Source of the DNA: Pseudomonadota bacterium
GTDB lineage: Bacteria; Pseudomonadota; Gammaproteobacteria; Burkholderiales; Burkholderiaceae_C
Length of the DNA stretch: 64,000 nucleotides
Reading direction: 5' to 3'
Assembly (NCBI GenBank): GCA_018241225.1
Contig: JAFEEG010000010.1
Coordinates: 416,052 to 480,051, forward strand
Shown here: positions 38,043 to 46,293 of the stretch, piece by piece
Layout of the letters: each line of letters starts with the position of its first letter
Numbering within the stretch: position 1 is the first letter of the stretch
Position numbers and translations under genes: made by a program
The notes under the pieces: generated by a model
What the model was told of the DNA's origin: nothing
The model's database searches: none
The model's input: the letters and a program-made list of their open reading frames with translations, nothing else

Positions 38043-38076
38043 TTGACATCTAAACATTTGAAAAGTAATGTAGATG
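38043..38076 (+). promoter_or_regulatory. Promoter with overlapping operator-like dyad, left end of catabolic cluster
   Basis: Perfect -35 TTGACA (38043-38048), 17-base spacer, -10 TAATGT (38066-38071). The spacer contains TCTAAACATTTGA (38049-38061), which is repeated exactly at 54893-54905. A dyad CATCTA (38047-38052) / TAGATG (38071-38076) spans the whole promoter, with a second, slightly offset pair ACATT/AATGT inside. This is the layout of a repressor site that blocks RNA polymerase; the MarR protein encoded at 41949 is the obvious candidate. Confidence 0.65.
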
Positions 38077-38122
38077 CTCGATCGCTTCGATCCATTTAGC
38101 CAAGCAAGTGGGGTGCCCGTTC

Positions 38123-39196
38123 ATGAATATCGCAATCCTGGGTGGAGGTCACGGCTGCTATGCCGCGGCCGCCGATCTTTCCGAAGCCGGCCATGAAGTG
38201 CGCCTGTGGCGCCGGGACGCCGCCGCGCTGGCGCCGGTCATCGAGGCCGGCTCGATCCGCCTGAAGGACGCGCAGGGTGCGCGCGACGTGCCCATTGCGC
38301 TGGCCACCGGCAACATCGGCGAGGCGATGCGCGGGGCGCAGCTCATCCTCATTCCGTCGCCGGCCATTGCGCAGGCCGACATCGCCCGCGCCATGGCGCC
38401 GCACCTGGTGGACGGCCAGGTGGTGTTCCTGCCGCCGGGCACCTTCGGCACCTACGTCATGGCGCAGATCGTGCGCGAGGCCGGCAACAAGGCCGACGTG
38501 GCCTGGGCCGAGACCGGCACGCTGCCCTACCTGGCGCGCAAGCATGGCGAGCGGGAGGTCAACGTCACCATCCGCGCCATCCACCTGCCCACCGGCGTGT
38601 ACCCGGCGCGCAAGGAAAAGGAGGCCATCGAGGTGATCCGCCAGGCCTACCCGGCGGTGCACGGCTGCGGCGACGCGCTGTCGGGCGCGCTGATGAACGC
38701 CGGCCCCATCATCCATCCGCCGCTGATGGTGATGAACGCCGCGCCGCTGCAGCACTTCGAGCGCTGGGACATCCACAACGAGGGCACGCAGCCCTCGGTG
38801 CGCGCCGTCACCGACCGGCTGGACCACGAGCGCATCGCGGTGCGCGATGCCTTCGGCCACGCCGGCCCGCACTATCCGCTGGCCGACCACTACAACAACG
38901 ACAAGTGGATGTACGGCGACGCGCACAAGCAACTGGTCAAGTCCGGCGACTGGCGCGAGCACATCGACCTGCACACGCATCGCTACATCGCCGAGGACAC
39001 CGAGATGGGCCTGGCCTTCCTGGCCTCGGCCGCGCGCTACGCGGGCGTGGATGCGCCCATTGCACAGGGCCTGCTGGCCATCGTGGGCGGCTTCCTGGGG
39101 CGCGACCTGCGCAAGGGCGCGCGCACCTTCGAGGCACTGGGCCTGGCCGGCTTGTCGCGCGATGCGCTGAAAGAGCGCCTGCATGACGGCCGCTGA
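38123..39196 (+). CDS. NAD(P)-dependent octopine/nopaline dehydrogenase family protein
   Basis: 357 residues. N-terminal Rossmann nucleotide-binding motif ILGGGHGCYAAAADL at residues 4-18, followed by the family's middle part IPSPAIAQADIARAMAPHL and a C-terminal helical domain with GPIIHPPLMVMNAAPL and YGDAHKQLVKSGDW (the His-Asn/Asp region). Members reduce or oxidise secondary amines made from an amino acid and a 2-oxo acid, or related 2-hydroxy acids; the substrate is unknown here. First gene after the dyad promoter; overlaps the next gene by 14 bases. Confidence 0.85.
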   Translation: MNIAILGGGHGCYAAAADLSEAGHEVRLWRRDAAALAPVIEAGSIRLKDAQGARDVPIALATGNIGEAMRGAQLILIPSPAIAQADIARAMAPHLVDGQVVFLPPGTFGTYVMAQIVREAGNKADVAWAETGTLPYLARKHGEREVNVTIRAIHLPTGVYPARKEKEAIEVIRQAYPAVHGCGDALSGALMNAGPIIHPPLMVMNAAPLQHFERWDIHNEGTQPSVRAVTDRLDHERIAVRDAFGHAGPHYPLADHYNNDKWMYGDAHKQLVKSGDWREHIDLHTHRYIAEDTEMGLAFLASAARYAGVDAPIAQGLLAIVGGFLGRDLRKGARTFEALGLAGLSRDALKERLHDGR

Positions 39197-40205
39197 AAAC
39201 GCGCCCGGCCTGCCGGCCATGCCCCGCATCGCCGCGGTGGGCGCGGGCCGCATGGGCCGAGGCATTGCCATTGCCTTTGCATATGCCGGGCATCGCGTCT
39301 CCCTGGTGGACTTGCGCACGCGCAGCGACGAGGCCTGGCACAAGCTGGCCGACGAGGCGCGCACCGAGATCGAAGGCAGCCTGCGCGGCCTGGCCGCCCT
39401 GGGCGTGCTGGCGCCCGAGCAGGTGCAGGCCATTGCGCAGCGCGTGCTGCTGGTGCGTGCCGAGCAGGCACCGCAAGCGCTGGCCGCCGCGCAGATGGTG
39501 TTCGAGGGCGTGCCCGAAACGCTCGAAGCCAAGCGCGAAGCCTTTGCCCATATCAACGCGCATTGCCCTGACGACGCCATCCTGACCTCCACCACGAGCA
39601 GCATCCTGGTCAGCCAGATTGCGCAGTTCGTGAAGCGGCCCGAGCGCTTTCTCAATATCCACTGGCTCAACCCGGCGTACGTGATTCCAGTGGTGGAGCT
39701 GAGCCATCACGACGGCACCGACCCGGCCGTGCTGGCGCGTGCCAAGGCGGTGCTGGAGGACATCGGCAAGCTGCCGGTGGTGTGCGGTCCTACGCCCGGC
39801 TACATCGTGCCGCGCCTGCAGGCGCTGGTGATGAACGAGGCTGCGCGAATGATCGAGGAGGGCGCCGCCACCGCCGAGGAAATCGACAAGGCCACGCGCT
39901 TCGGCCTGGGCCTGCGCTTTGCCGCGCTGGGCGTGGTGGAGTTCATCGACTTCGGCGGCGCGGACATCCTGCACCACGCCAGCCGCGAGATGTCGGGCTC
40001 CATCGACGCCGGGCGCTACCAGGCGCCGGCCATCCTGGGGCGCATGATGGAAGAAGGGCGCCTGGGCCTGAAGACGGGCAGCGGCTTCTACGACTATGCG
40101 GGGCGCGACGTCGCGGCCTATCGCGGCGATGTGCTGCTGCGCACGCTGGGCGAGCTCAAGCACGCCGGCTTGTGGCGCGCACCGGCGTCGGCCACGCGCG
40201 ACTAG
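39183..40205 (+). CDS. 3-hydroxyacyl-CoA dehydrogenase, NAD-binding type
   Basis: 340 residues. NAD-binding GAGRMGRGIAIAFAYAGH near residue 20, catalytic His in HWLNPAYVIPVVEL (with the partner Glu) and TPGYIVPRLQALVMNEAARMI at the domain linker; the C-terminal domain ends GLKTGSGFYDY. It oxidises a 3-hydroxyacyl-CoA to 3-oxoacyl-CoA. In this cluster it may act on a side-chain CoA intermediate. It overlaps the dehydrogenase before it and ends 43 bases before the alpha/beta-hydrolase gene. Confidence 0.9.
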   Translation: MTAAENAPGLPAMPRIAAVGAGRMGRGIAIAFAYAGHRVSLVDLRTRSDEAWHKLADEARTEIEGSLRGLAALGVLAPEQVQAIAQRVLLVRAEQAPQALAAAQMVFEGVPETLEAKREAFAHINAHCPDDAILTSTTSSILVSQIAQFVKRPERFLNIHWLNPAYVIPVVELSHHDGTDPAVLARAKAVLEDIGKLPVVCGPTPGYIVPRLQALVMNEAARMIEEGAATAEEIDKATRFGLGLRFAALGVVEFIDFGGADILHHASREMSGSIDAGRYQAPAILGRMMEEGRLGLKTGSGFYDYAGRDVAAYRGDVLLRTLGELKHAGLWRAPASATRD

Positions 40206-40248
40206 CGTGCCTTGCGACCGCCGCGGCGCTTGAGCGCACGAACACGCC

Positions 40249-41058
40249 ATGAATACGCCACCCATCCGACGCGCCTTTGCCGACCTGTCCGTGGGCCAGG
40301 TGCACTACGCCGAGTGCGGCGACACATCCGCGCCTGCCGTGCTCCTGCTGCACCAGAGCCCGCGCAGCTGGGCCGAGTACCGCGAGGTGCTGCCACTGCT
40401 GGGCCGGCGCTATCGCGCCATCGCCATGGACACGGTGGGCTTCGGCGATTCGGCGCCGCCGCCCTGGCCGCCGAGCATCGAGCGCTGGGCCGGCGTGGCG
40501 GCGCAGCTGCTCGACTCGCTGGGCATCGGGCGCGCGCACCTCGTGGGCCATCACACCGGCGGCGTCATTGCCGTGGAGCTGGCCGCGAGCTTTGCGCAGA
40601 AGGTGGGGGCGGTGGTGCTGTCGTCCACGCCGTACACGAACGAGGCCTTTCGCATCGCGCGCGCACGGCGCCCGCCCATCGATGCGGTGCAGCCCCGGGC
40701 CGATGGCGCGCACCTGATGCAGATGTGGGCCAACCGCCAGGGCTTCTACCCCGTGCACCGGCCCGAGCTGCTGCAGGCTTTCGTGCTCGACGGCCTCAAG
40801 GCCTCGGGCGACATCGAGGGCGGCCACCGTGCGGTGGCAAGCTACCGCATGGAAGAGCGCATCGGCCGCGTCACTCAGCCGGTGCTGCTCATTCGCGCGC
40901 CGCAAGATCCGTTTGCTTCGCCGCACGCTGCGGAGCTGGCCGAGCACCTGCCCGATGCACGCATCGTCGACATCGAAGGTGGCATGGTGCCGCTGCCCGA
41001 CCAGTTGCCCGATGCCTTTGCCAACGCGGTGCTCGACTTCCTGGAGGGCCTGGCATGA
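40249..41058 (+). CDS. Alpha/beta-hydrolase-fold protein lacking catalytic Ser and His
   Basis: 269 residues with a clear alpha/beta-hydrolase fold: LLLHQSPRSWAEYREVLPLL (oxyanion region), AMDTVGFGDSAPP, and the nucleophile elbow LVGHHTGGVIAVEL. The elbow, normally G-x-Ser-x-G, reads G100-H-H102-T-G104, so His102 replaces the nucleophile. The usual acid is present (D220 in RAPQDPFA), but the position of the catalytic His, in IEGGMVPLP, is Met246. It is therefore unlikely to hydrolyse esters by the normal mechanism. It is coupled by a four-base overlap to the alcohol dehydrogenase gene. Confidence 0.82.
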   Translation: MNTPPIRRAFADLSVGQVHYAECGDTSAPAVLLLHQSPRSWAEYREVLPLLGRRYRAIAMDTVGFGDSAPPPWPPSIERWAGVAAQLLDSLGIGRAHLVGHHTGGVIAVELAASFAQKVGAVVLSSTPYTNEAFRIARARRPPIDAVQPRADGAHLMQMWANRQGFYPVHRPELLQAFVLDGLKASGDIEGGHRAVASYRMEERIGRVTQPVLLIRAPQDPFASPHAAELAEHLPDARIVDIEGGMVPLPDQLPDAFANAVLDFLEGLA

Positions 41059-41930
41059 AAGCGATGCGCGTACACGGCTGGAACCGGCCGCCCGAACTGG
41101 AAGACCTGCCCGAGCCGGTGCGCACACCTGGGCGCACCCTGGTGCGAATGGCTGCTGCCACCGTGGGCCACATCGACCGCACCGTGTGGGGCGGCCAGTT
41201 CATGAGCCCGCCCGCCTTGCCCTATGTGCCCGGCGTGGAGGCCGCGGGCACCGTGCTGGAAAGCGAAGTCTTCTCGCCGGGCGAGCGCGTCTGGATTCGC
41301 GGCACGGGCCTGGGCACGCGCTTTGACGGCACCTGGCGCGAAGTCATCGACGCGCCCGACGCCGCGATCGGCCGCCTGCCCGATGGCGTGCCCATGGCCC
41401 TGGGCTCGGCCTTCTTTTCGCCCTCGACCTCCGCCTGGGTTGCGCTGCACGAAGTGGCCAAGGTCCGCGCGGGCGAGCGGGTGCTGGTCAGCGGCGCCAG
41501 TGGCGCAGTGGGTTCGCTGGCCATGCAGCTGACACAAGATGCCGGCGCGCAGGCCCTGGCGCTGCAAGCGGGCGATGCTGCGCCGGGCGCCAAGGCCGAT
41601 GTGCTGATCGATACGGTCGGCGGCCCCGTCCTGGCGGCAGCGCTGGAGCACATCGAAGCTGGCGGCCGCGCGGTGCTGGTCGGCTACACCGCCGGCAACG
41701 AGATGGCGCTGGACATCGCCCGCTTCCTGCAGCGCGACGTGAGCCTGTTGCCGCTGAACATGTTCCGGCGCGATGCCGCAGGCCGCGCCGCGGCGCCCGA
41801 GTTGCTGGCCCGTCTGGCCGATGGCCGGCTGAAGCTGCAGGTGACGGAGTTCGCGCTGGCCGATGCGGCGCGTGCCATGCAGTGGATCACGCAGCGCGGC
41901 CACGGCGGCCGCGCGGTGCTGGTGCCTTGA
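41055..41930 (+). CDS. Zinc-free alcohol dehydrogenase/quinone oxidoreductase (MDR superfamily)
   Basis: 291 residues. GroES-like N-terminal domain (PYVPGVEAAGTVLE) and Rossmann domain with VLVSGASGAVGSLAMQLTQ near residue 140. The cysteines and Glu that bind catalytic and structural zinc in true alcohol dehydrogenases are absent, which points to a NADPH-dependent quinone or enone reductase. It closes the left catabolic transcription unit and is convergent with marR (18-base gap). Confidence 0.88.
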   Translation: MKAMRVHGWNRPPELEDLPEPVRTPGRTLVRMAAATVGHIDRTVWGGQFMSPPALPYVPGVEAAGTVLESEVFSPGERVWIRGTGLGTRFDGTWREVIDAPDAAIGRLPDGVPMALGSAFFSPSTSAWVALHEVAKVRAGERVLVSGASGAVGSLAMQLTQDAGAQALALQAGDAAPGAKADVLIDTVGGPVLAAALEHIEAGGRAVLVGYTAGNEMALDIARFLQRDVSLLPLNMFRRDAAGRAAAPELLARLADGRLKLQVTEFALADAARAMQWITQRGHGGRAVLVP

Positions 41931-41948
41931 GCGAGCAGGGCGCGCAGC

Positions 41949-42494
41949 TCACTCGTCCTCGTCGTCGTCCGACTCGTCGGTGGGCGAGCCTTCGTGCAGC
42001 TCGATCATGCGGCGCAGCGTGCTTTTCAGCGCCTCGGCGCTTTCCAGGCCAAAGGGTTCCAGCACGCGCATCTCGTGCTCGTGCGCCAGTTCCATCAGGT
42101 GCCCCACGGTGCGCTCGCCCGCCTCGGTGATGCGCACCAGCGTGATGCGGCGATCACTCTCGTGGGGCAGGCGCTCCACGTGGCCGCGCTGGGCCATGCG
42201 GTCGAGCATGCGCGTGACCGTTGGCTGCTTCATCACCGCGATCTGCGCCAGGCGGCCGATGCTGATGGCATCGCCACCCGCCAGCGAAGCCAGCACCCGC
42301 CACTCCGACACCGAGAAGCCGTGCTGGCGCGCCACCTTGTGGAACTCGGACGAGATCAGGTGGCTCGCCTGCGCCAGCAAGGCCGCCAGGTAGTCCTCGA
42401 CAAAGCGTCGCCGGGGCTCCACCGCGCCTGCCGCACTGGGGTTTCGGCGCTGCGTCCTGGTGGGCACGCTGCTTGCATGTCTAGGGTTATTCAT
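41949..42494 (-). CDS. marR: MarR-family transcriptional regulator, probable repressor of the cluster
   Basis: 181 residues. Winged-helix core: SVSEWRVLASLAGGDAISIG, recognition helix KQPTVTRMLDRMAQRGHVERL and the wing ESDRRITLVRITEAGERTV. N-terminal extension of about 30 residues and an acidic C-terminal tail (SPTDESDDDEDE). It is transcribed divergently from the IorA-like gene across a 75-base intergenic region. MarR repressors in iad-type auxin loci are released by indole-3-acetic acid; that this one senses the same ligand is inference from the neighbourhood. Confidence 0.93.
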   Translation of the reverse strand: MNNPRHASSVPTRTQRRNPSAAGAVEPRRRFVEDYLAALLAQASHLISSEFHKVARQHGFSVSEWRVLASLAGGDAISIGRLAQIAVMKQPTVTRMLDRMAQRGHVERLPHESDRRITLVRITEAGERTVGHLMELAHEHEMRVLEPFGLESAEALKSTLRRMIELHEGSPTDESDDDEDE

Positions 42495-42569
42495 GATTGT
42501 GGATAGATTCAGTTCTAAAGAATATACGTCCTGCGGACACTTTTCGTCCGAGGGTTTTCAAGGAGCAGC
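42495..42569. promoter_or_regulatory. Divergent marR / IorA-like control region
   Basis: The 75 bases between the divergent genes contain the palindrome TTCTAAAGAA (42513-42522), whose TCTAAA core matches the first half of the 13-base motif at 38049 and 54893. A TTGTGG at 42497-42502 could be a -35 with an AT-rich -10 at about 42520-42526. A GTCC/GGAC hairpin follows. An AAGGAG ribosome site precedes the ATG at 42570. Confidence 0.5.
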
Positions 42570-44750
42570 ATGGCTGAGCGTTCCTTTGTCGAAGAAGTCA
42601 AGAAACTGAAGCTTCCCGAAGGCGAGGTTTTCAGTGGAGAAGGCATTCTGGCGGTGACCAAGGCGCTGCTGGAATCCGGTGTGGCCTACGTCGCCGGCTA
42701 CCAGGGCGCGCCGATCTCGCACCTGATGGATGTGCTGGCCGATGCGCAGGACATCCTGAGCGAGCAGGGCATCCGGTTCGAGAACAGTGCCAGCGAGGCC
42801 ACCGCCGCCGCGACGCTGGCCGCGTCGGTGAACTACCCGTTGCGCGGCGCGGTCACCTTCAAGGCCACCGTGGGCACCAACGTCGCCTCCGACGCGCTGG
42901 CCAACCTGGCCTCGGGCGGCGTCACCGGTGGTGCGCTGATCATCGTGGGCGAGGACTACGGCGAAGGCTCCTCGATCATGCAGGAGCGCAGCCACGCCTT
43001 CGCGATGAAGTCGCAGATCTGGCTGCTGGACCCGCGGCCCAACCTGCCGTCCATCGTCGAGGCGGTCAAGGCCGGCTTCGACTTGTCGGAAGCCAGCAGC
43101 ACGCCGGTGATGCTGCAGCTGCGCATTCGCGCCTGCCACGTGCACGGCCAGTTCGTGGCCGGTGCCAACGTTGCGCCCAAGTTCACGCTCAAGGACGCCC
43201 TGGAGCAGCCGCAGCGCGACGTGAGCCGCATCGTGCTGCCGCCGGCCAGCTTCGTGCACGAGCAGGAAAAGGTGCGCGAGCGCTGGCCTGCCGCGGTGCG
43301 CTTCATCGAGGAGCGCAAGCTCAACGAGTTCTTCGAGGGCGACGCCGGCGACCTGGGCGTGATCGTGCAGGGCGGCAGCTACAACACCCTGATGCGCGCC
43401 CTGGAGCGCCTGGGCCTGGCCGACGTGTACGGCAACACGCAGGTGCCGCTGTACGTGATGAACGTGGCCTACCCGGTCATCGACAGCGAGGTGATCCGCT
43501 TTTGCGAAGGCAAGCGCGCCGTGCTGCTTGTGGAGGAGGGGCAGCCCAACTTCATCGAGCAGAACGTGGCCACCATCCTGCGCCAGTCGGGGGTGGACGC
43601 CGAGCTGCACGGCAAGGACCTGCTGCCCGTGGCCGGCGAGTACACCACTGCCGAACTGCTCAAGGGCGCGCGCGCCTTCTTCCAGCACTACGGCCGCATC
43701 GCGCCCCAGCCCAAGCCCGAGCCGGTGCGCAAGGTCATTCCGCTGGTGGCAGCGCCCGCGGACCTGCCCGCGCCGCCCGAGCCCGACCAGCCCATCGAGG
43801 CCGTGGTGCATGCGCGCCCGCCGGGTTTCTGCACCGGCTGCCCCGAGCGCCCGATCTTCAGCGCGATGAAGCTGGTGGAGCGCGAGCTGGGCCCGCACCA
43901 CGTGAGTGCCGACATCGGCTGCCACCTGTTCTCCATCCTGCCGCCTTTCCACCTGGGCAACACCACCATGGGCTACGGCCTGGGCGCGGCCGGTGCGGCG
44001 GCGCTGAACGTCCCGGCCGGCAAGCGCGCCATCTCGGTGATGGGTGACGGCGGCTTCTGGCACAACGGGCTGACCAGCGGCATTGCCAACGCGGTGTTCA
44101 ACCGCAGCGACAACCTCACCATCGTCGTCGACAACAACTACACCTCGGCCACCGGCGGGCAGGACATCCTCTCGTCCAAGGCGAACAACACGACGCGCAG
44201 CACCGGCCATGCGATCGAGCAGGCGGTGCGCGGCGTGGGCGTGAAGTGGGTCAGGACGCTGCGCCGCACCTACGACGTGGCCGGCATGCGCGACACCCTG
44301 CGCGAGGCGCTGACCACCAAGGAGAAGGGCCCCAAGGTCCTGATCGCGCAGTCCGAATGCATGCTCAACCGCCAGCGCCGCGAAAAGCCGCTGGTGCGCA
44401 AGGCACTGGCGGCCGGCGAGCGCGTGGTGCGCGAGAAGTTCGGCGTGGATTCGGACACCTGCACGGGCGACCACTCCTGCATCCGCCTGTCGGGCTGCCC
44501 GTCGCTGTCGATCAAGCCCAACCCCGACCCGCTGCGCAGCGACCCGGTGGCCACCGTGCTGGACAGCTGCGTGGGCTGCGGCAACTGCGGCGACGTATCG
44601 CACGCGGCGGTGCTGTGCCCCTCGTTCTACAAGGCGCAGGTGGTGAGCAACCCCACCGGCTGGGAGCGCCTGCGCGAACGCATGCGCGCCTCGGTCATCG
44701 GCTGGATGCAGCGCGGCGACGCCAAGCGGCGCGAGAAGTACGCGTTCTGA
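42570..44750 (+). CDS. Indolepyruvate ferredoxin oxidoreductase alpha-like (TPP enzyme)
   Basis: 726 residues. N-terminal pyrimidine-binding domain (GYQGAPISHLMDVLADA), C-terminal TPP domain with GDGGFWHNG at 492-500 and NN at 522-523 (the GDG...NN motif), and an iron-sulfur tail with seven cysteines (C631, C637, C643, C667, C670, C673, C683; CVGCGNCGDVSH then LCPSF). This family oxidatively decarboxylates aryl 2-oxo acids, such as indolepyruvate or phenylglyoxylate, to acyl-CoA. Here isatinate (2-aminophenylglyoxylate), an aryl 2-oxo acid, is my proposed substrate. First gene of the right-hand unit, divergent from marR. Confidence 0.9.
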   Translation: MAERSFVEEVKKLKLPEGEVFSGEGILAVTKALLESGVAYVAGYQGAPISHLMDVLADAQDILSEQGIRFENSASEATAAATLAASVNYPLRGAVTFKATVGTNVASDALANLASGGVTGGALIIVGEDYGEGSSIMQERSHAFAMKSQIWLLDPRPNLPSIVEAVKAGFDLSEASSTPVMLQLRIRACHVHGQFVAGANVAPKFTLKDALEQPQRDVSRIVLPPASFVHEQEKVRERWPAAVRFIEERKLNEFFEGDAGDLGVIVQGGSYNTLMRALERLGLADVYGNTQVPLYVMNVAYPVIDSEVIRFCEGKRAVLLVEEGQPNFIEQNVATILRQSGVDAELHGKDLLPVAGEYTTAELLKGARAFFQHYGRIAPQPKPEPVRKVIPLVAAPADLPAPPEPDQPIEAVVHARPPGFCTGCPERPIFSAMKLVERELGPHHVSADIGCHLFSILPPFHLGNTTMGYGLGAAGAAALNVPAGKRAISVMGDGGFWHNGLTSGIANAVFNRSDNLTIVVDNNYTSATGGQDILSSKANNTTRSTGHAIEQAVRGVGVKWVRTLRRTYDVAGMRDTLREALTTKEKGPKVLIAQSECMLNRQRREKPLVRKALAAGERVVREKFGVDSDTCTGDHSCIRLSGCPSLSIKPNPDPLRSDPVATVLDSCVGCGNCGDVSHAAVLCPSFYKAQVVSNPTGWERLRERMRASVIGWMQRGDAKRREKYAF

Positions 44751-44776
44751 CGCGCCAACAAGAACAAGACCTCACG

Positions 44777-46279
44777 ATGAACGCAGCACAACCCATCAAG
44801 ATCGCGATCCTCGCCATGGGCGGCGAGGGCGGCGGCGTGCTGGCCGACTGGATCGTCGACCTCGGCGAGCACAACGGCTACATCGCCCAGACCACCTCGG
44901 TGCCCGGCGTGGCGCAGCGCACCGGCGCCACCATCTACTACGTCGAGCTGTTTCCGCGCGAGCGGGCCCAGGCCGACGGCGGCCGGCCGGTGCTGGCGTT
45001 GATGCCGCTGCCCGGCGACGTGGACGTGGTGCTGGCCTCCGAGCTCATGGAAGCCGGCCGCGCCGTGCAGCGCGGGCTGGTCACGCCCGAGCGCACAACG
45101 CTGCTGGCTTCCACGCACCGCGTGTATTCCATTGCCGAGAAGTCGGCCATGGGCGACGGCCGGGTGGACAGCACGCAACTGCTTGCCCACGCCAACCGCG
45201 CGGCCAAGCGCTTCGTGCGCTTCGACATGGCCAAGGCGGCAGAGGAAAGCGGCAGCGTGATCAGCGCCGTGCTTTTCGGCGCGCTGGCGGGCACCGGCGT
45301 GCTGCCTTTCAGCCGCGCGCAGTTCGAGGCCACCATCGAGCGCGGCGGCGTGGGCGTCAAGCCCAGCCTGCGCGCCTTCGGCGGTGCCTTCGAGCGGGCC
45401 CAGAAGGAAGGCGAGCCCGCGCAAGAGAGCGCGGCCCTGTCGCAGCGCGAACCCGCGCCCACGCACCCGGCCGTGCGCGCGCTGGTGGAGCGTGTGCGCA
45501 AGGACTTCGCCGCGCCGCTGCAGCCCACGCTGCTAGAAGGCGTGCGCCGTCTCATCGACTACCAGGACACCGACTACGCCGGCACCTATCTGGATCGCGT
45601 GAAGGCCGTGCAGGCGCTGAACGTCGACGACGGCGGCCGCCTGAACGAGGCCGTTGCACGTCACCTCGCGCTGTGGATGTCGTATGAAGACACCGCACGC
45701 GTCGCCTCGCTCAAGACCCGCGCCACCCGCTTCGAGCGCGTGCGCGGCGAATCGGGCGCCAGCGACGACCAGCTGGTCGCCATCAACGAATACATGCACC
45801 CGCGCCTGCAGGAAATCTGCGAGACGCTGCCCGGCGGCCTGGGCCGCTGGCTGATGAACTCGGGCGCGCCGCGCCGCATGGTCGACCGCATGACGCAAAA
45901 GGGCCGCGTGATTCGCACCAGCTCGCTGCGCGGCTACCTCATGCTGCGCTGCGTGGCAGCCGCCAGCCGCTGGCGGCGCAGCACCACCCGCTTTGCGGAA
46001 GAGAACGCGCTCATCGAGCAATGGCTCGCCCGCATCGCGCAAGTGGCCGCGTTCAACCCCGCGCTGGCCCTCGAGGTGGCCCAGTGCCAGCGGCTGGTGA
46101 AGGGCTACAGCGACACGCACGAGCGCGGCAAGCGCAACTACCAGTTGCTGATGGACGCGGCCCAGCGGGCCGGCACCAACCTGGCGCCGGCCACGCTGCG
46201 CGAGTTGCGCGATGCGGCCCTGGCCGACGAACATGGCAAGCAGCTCAAGGCCAAGCTGGCGCAATACGCACTCGGCTGA
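44777..46279 (+). CDS. Indolepyruvate oxidoreductase beta-like protein with DUF6537 domain
   Basis: 500 residues. The N-terminal POR-gamma-like domain (about 1-190) starts IKIAILAMGGEGGGVLADWI and has TTSVPGVAQRTGATIYYVEL. After residue 230 comes a helical DUF6537-type domain (RRLIDYQDTDYAGTYLDRV, ending HGKQLKAKLAQYAL). It pairs with the TPP subunit 26 bases upstream to form the two-chain enzyme. The long fused C-terminal domain is usual in proteobacterial aerobic relatives, not in the short archaeal IorB. Confidence 0.88.
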   Translation: MNAAQPIKIAILAMGGEGGGVLADWIVDLGEHNGYIAQTTSVPGVAQRTGATIYYVELFPRERAQADGGRPVLALMPLPGDVDVVLASELMEAGRAVQRGLVTPERTTLLASTHRVYSIAEKSAMGDGRVDSTQLLAHANRAAKRFVRFDMAKAAEESGSVISAVLFGALAGTGVLPFSRAQFEATIERGGVGVKPSLRAFGGAFERAQKEGEPAQESAALSQREPAPTHPAVRALVERVRKDFAAPLQPTLLEGVRRLIDYQDTDYAGTYLDRVKAVQALNVDDGGRLNEAVARHLALWMSYEDTARVASLKTRATRFERVRGESGASDDQLVAINEYMHPRLQEICETLPGGLGRWLMNSGAPRRMVDRMTQKGRVIRTSSLRGYLMLRCVAAASRWRRSTTRFAEENALIEQWLARIAQVAAFNPALALEVAQCQRLVKGYSDTHERGKRNYQLLMDAAQRAGTNLAPATLRELRDAALADEHGKQLKAKLAQYALG

Positions 46280-46293
46280 AGGAGACACAAGGG

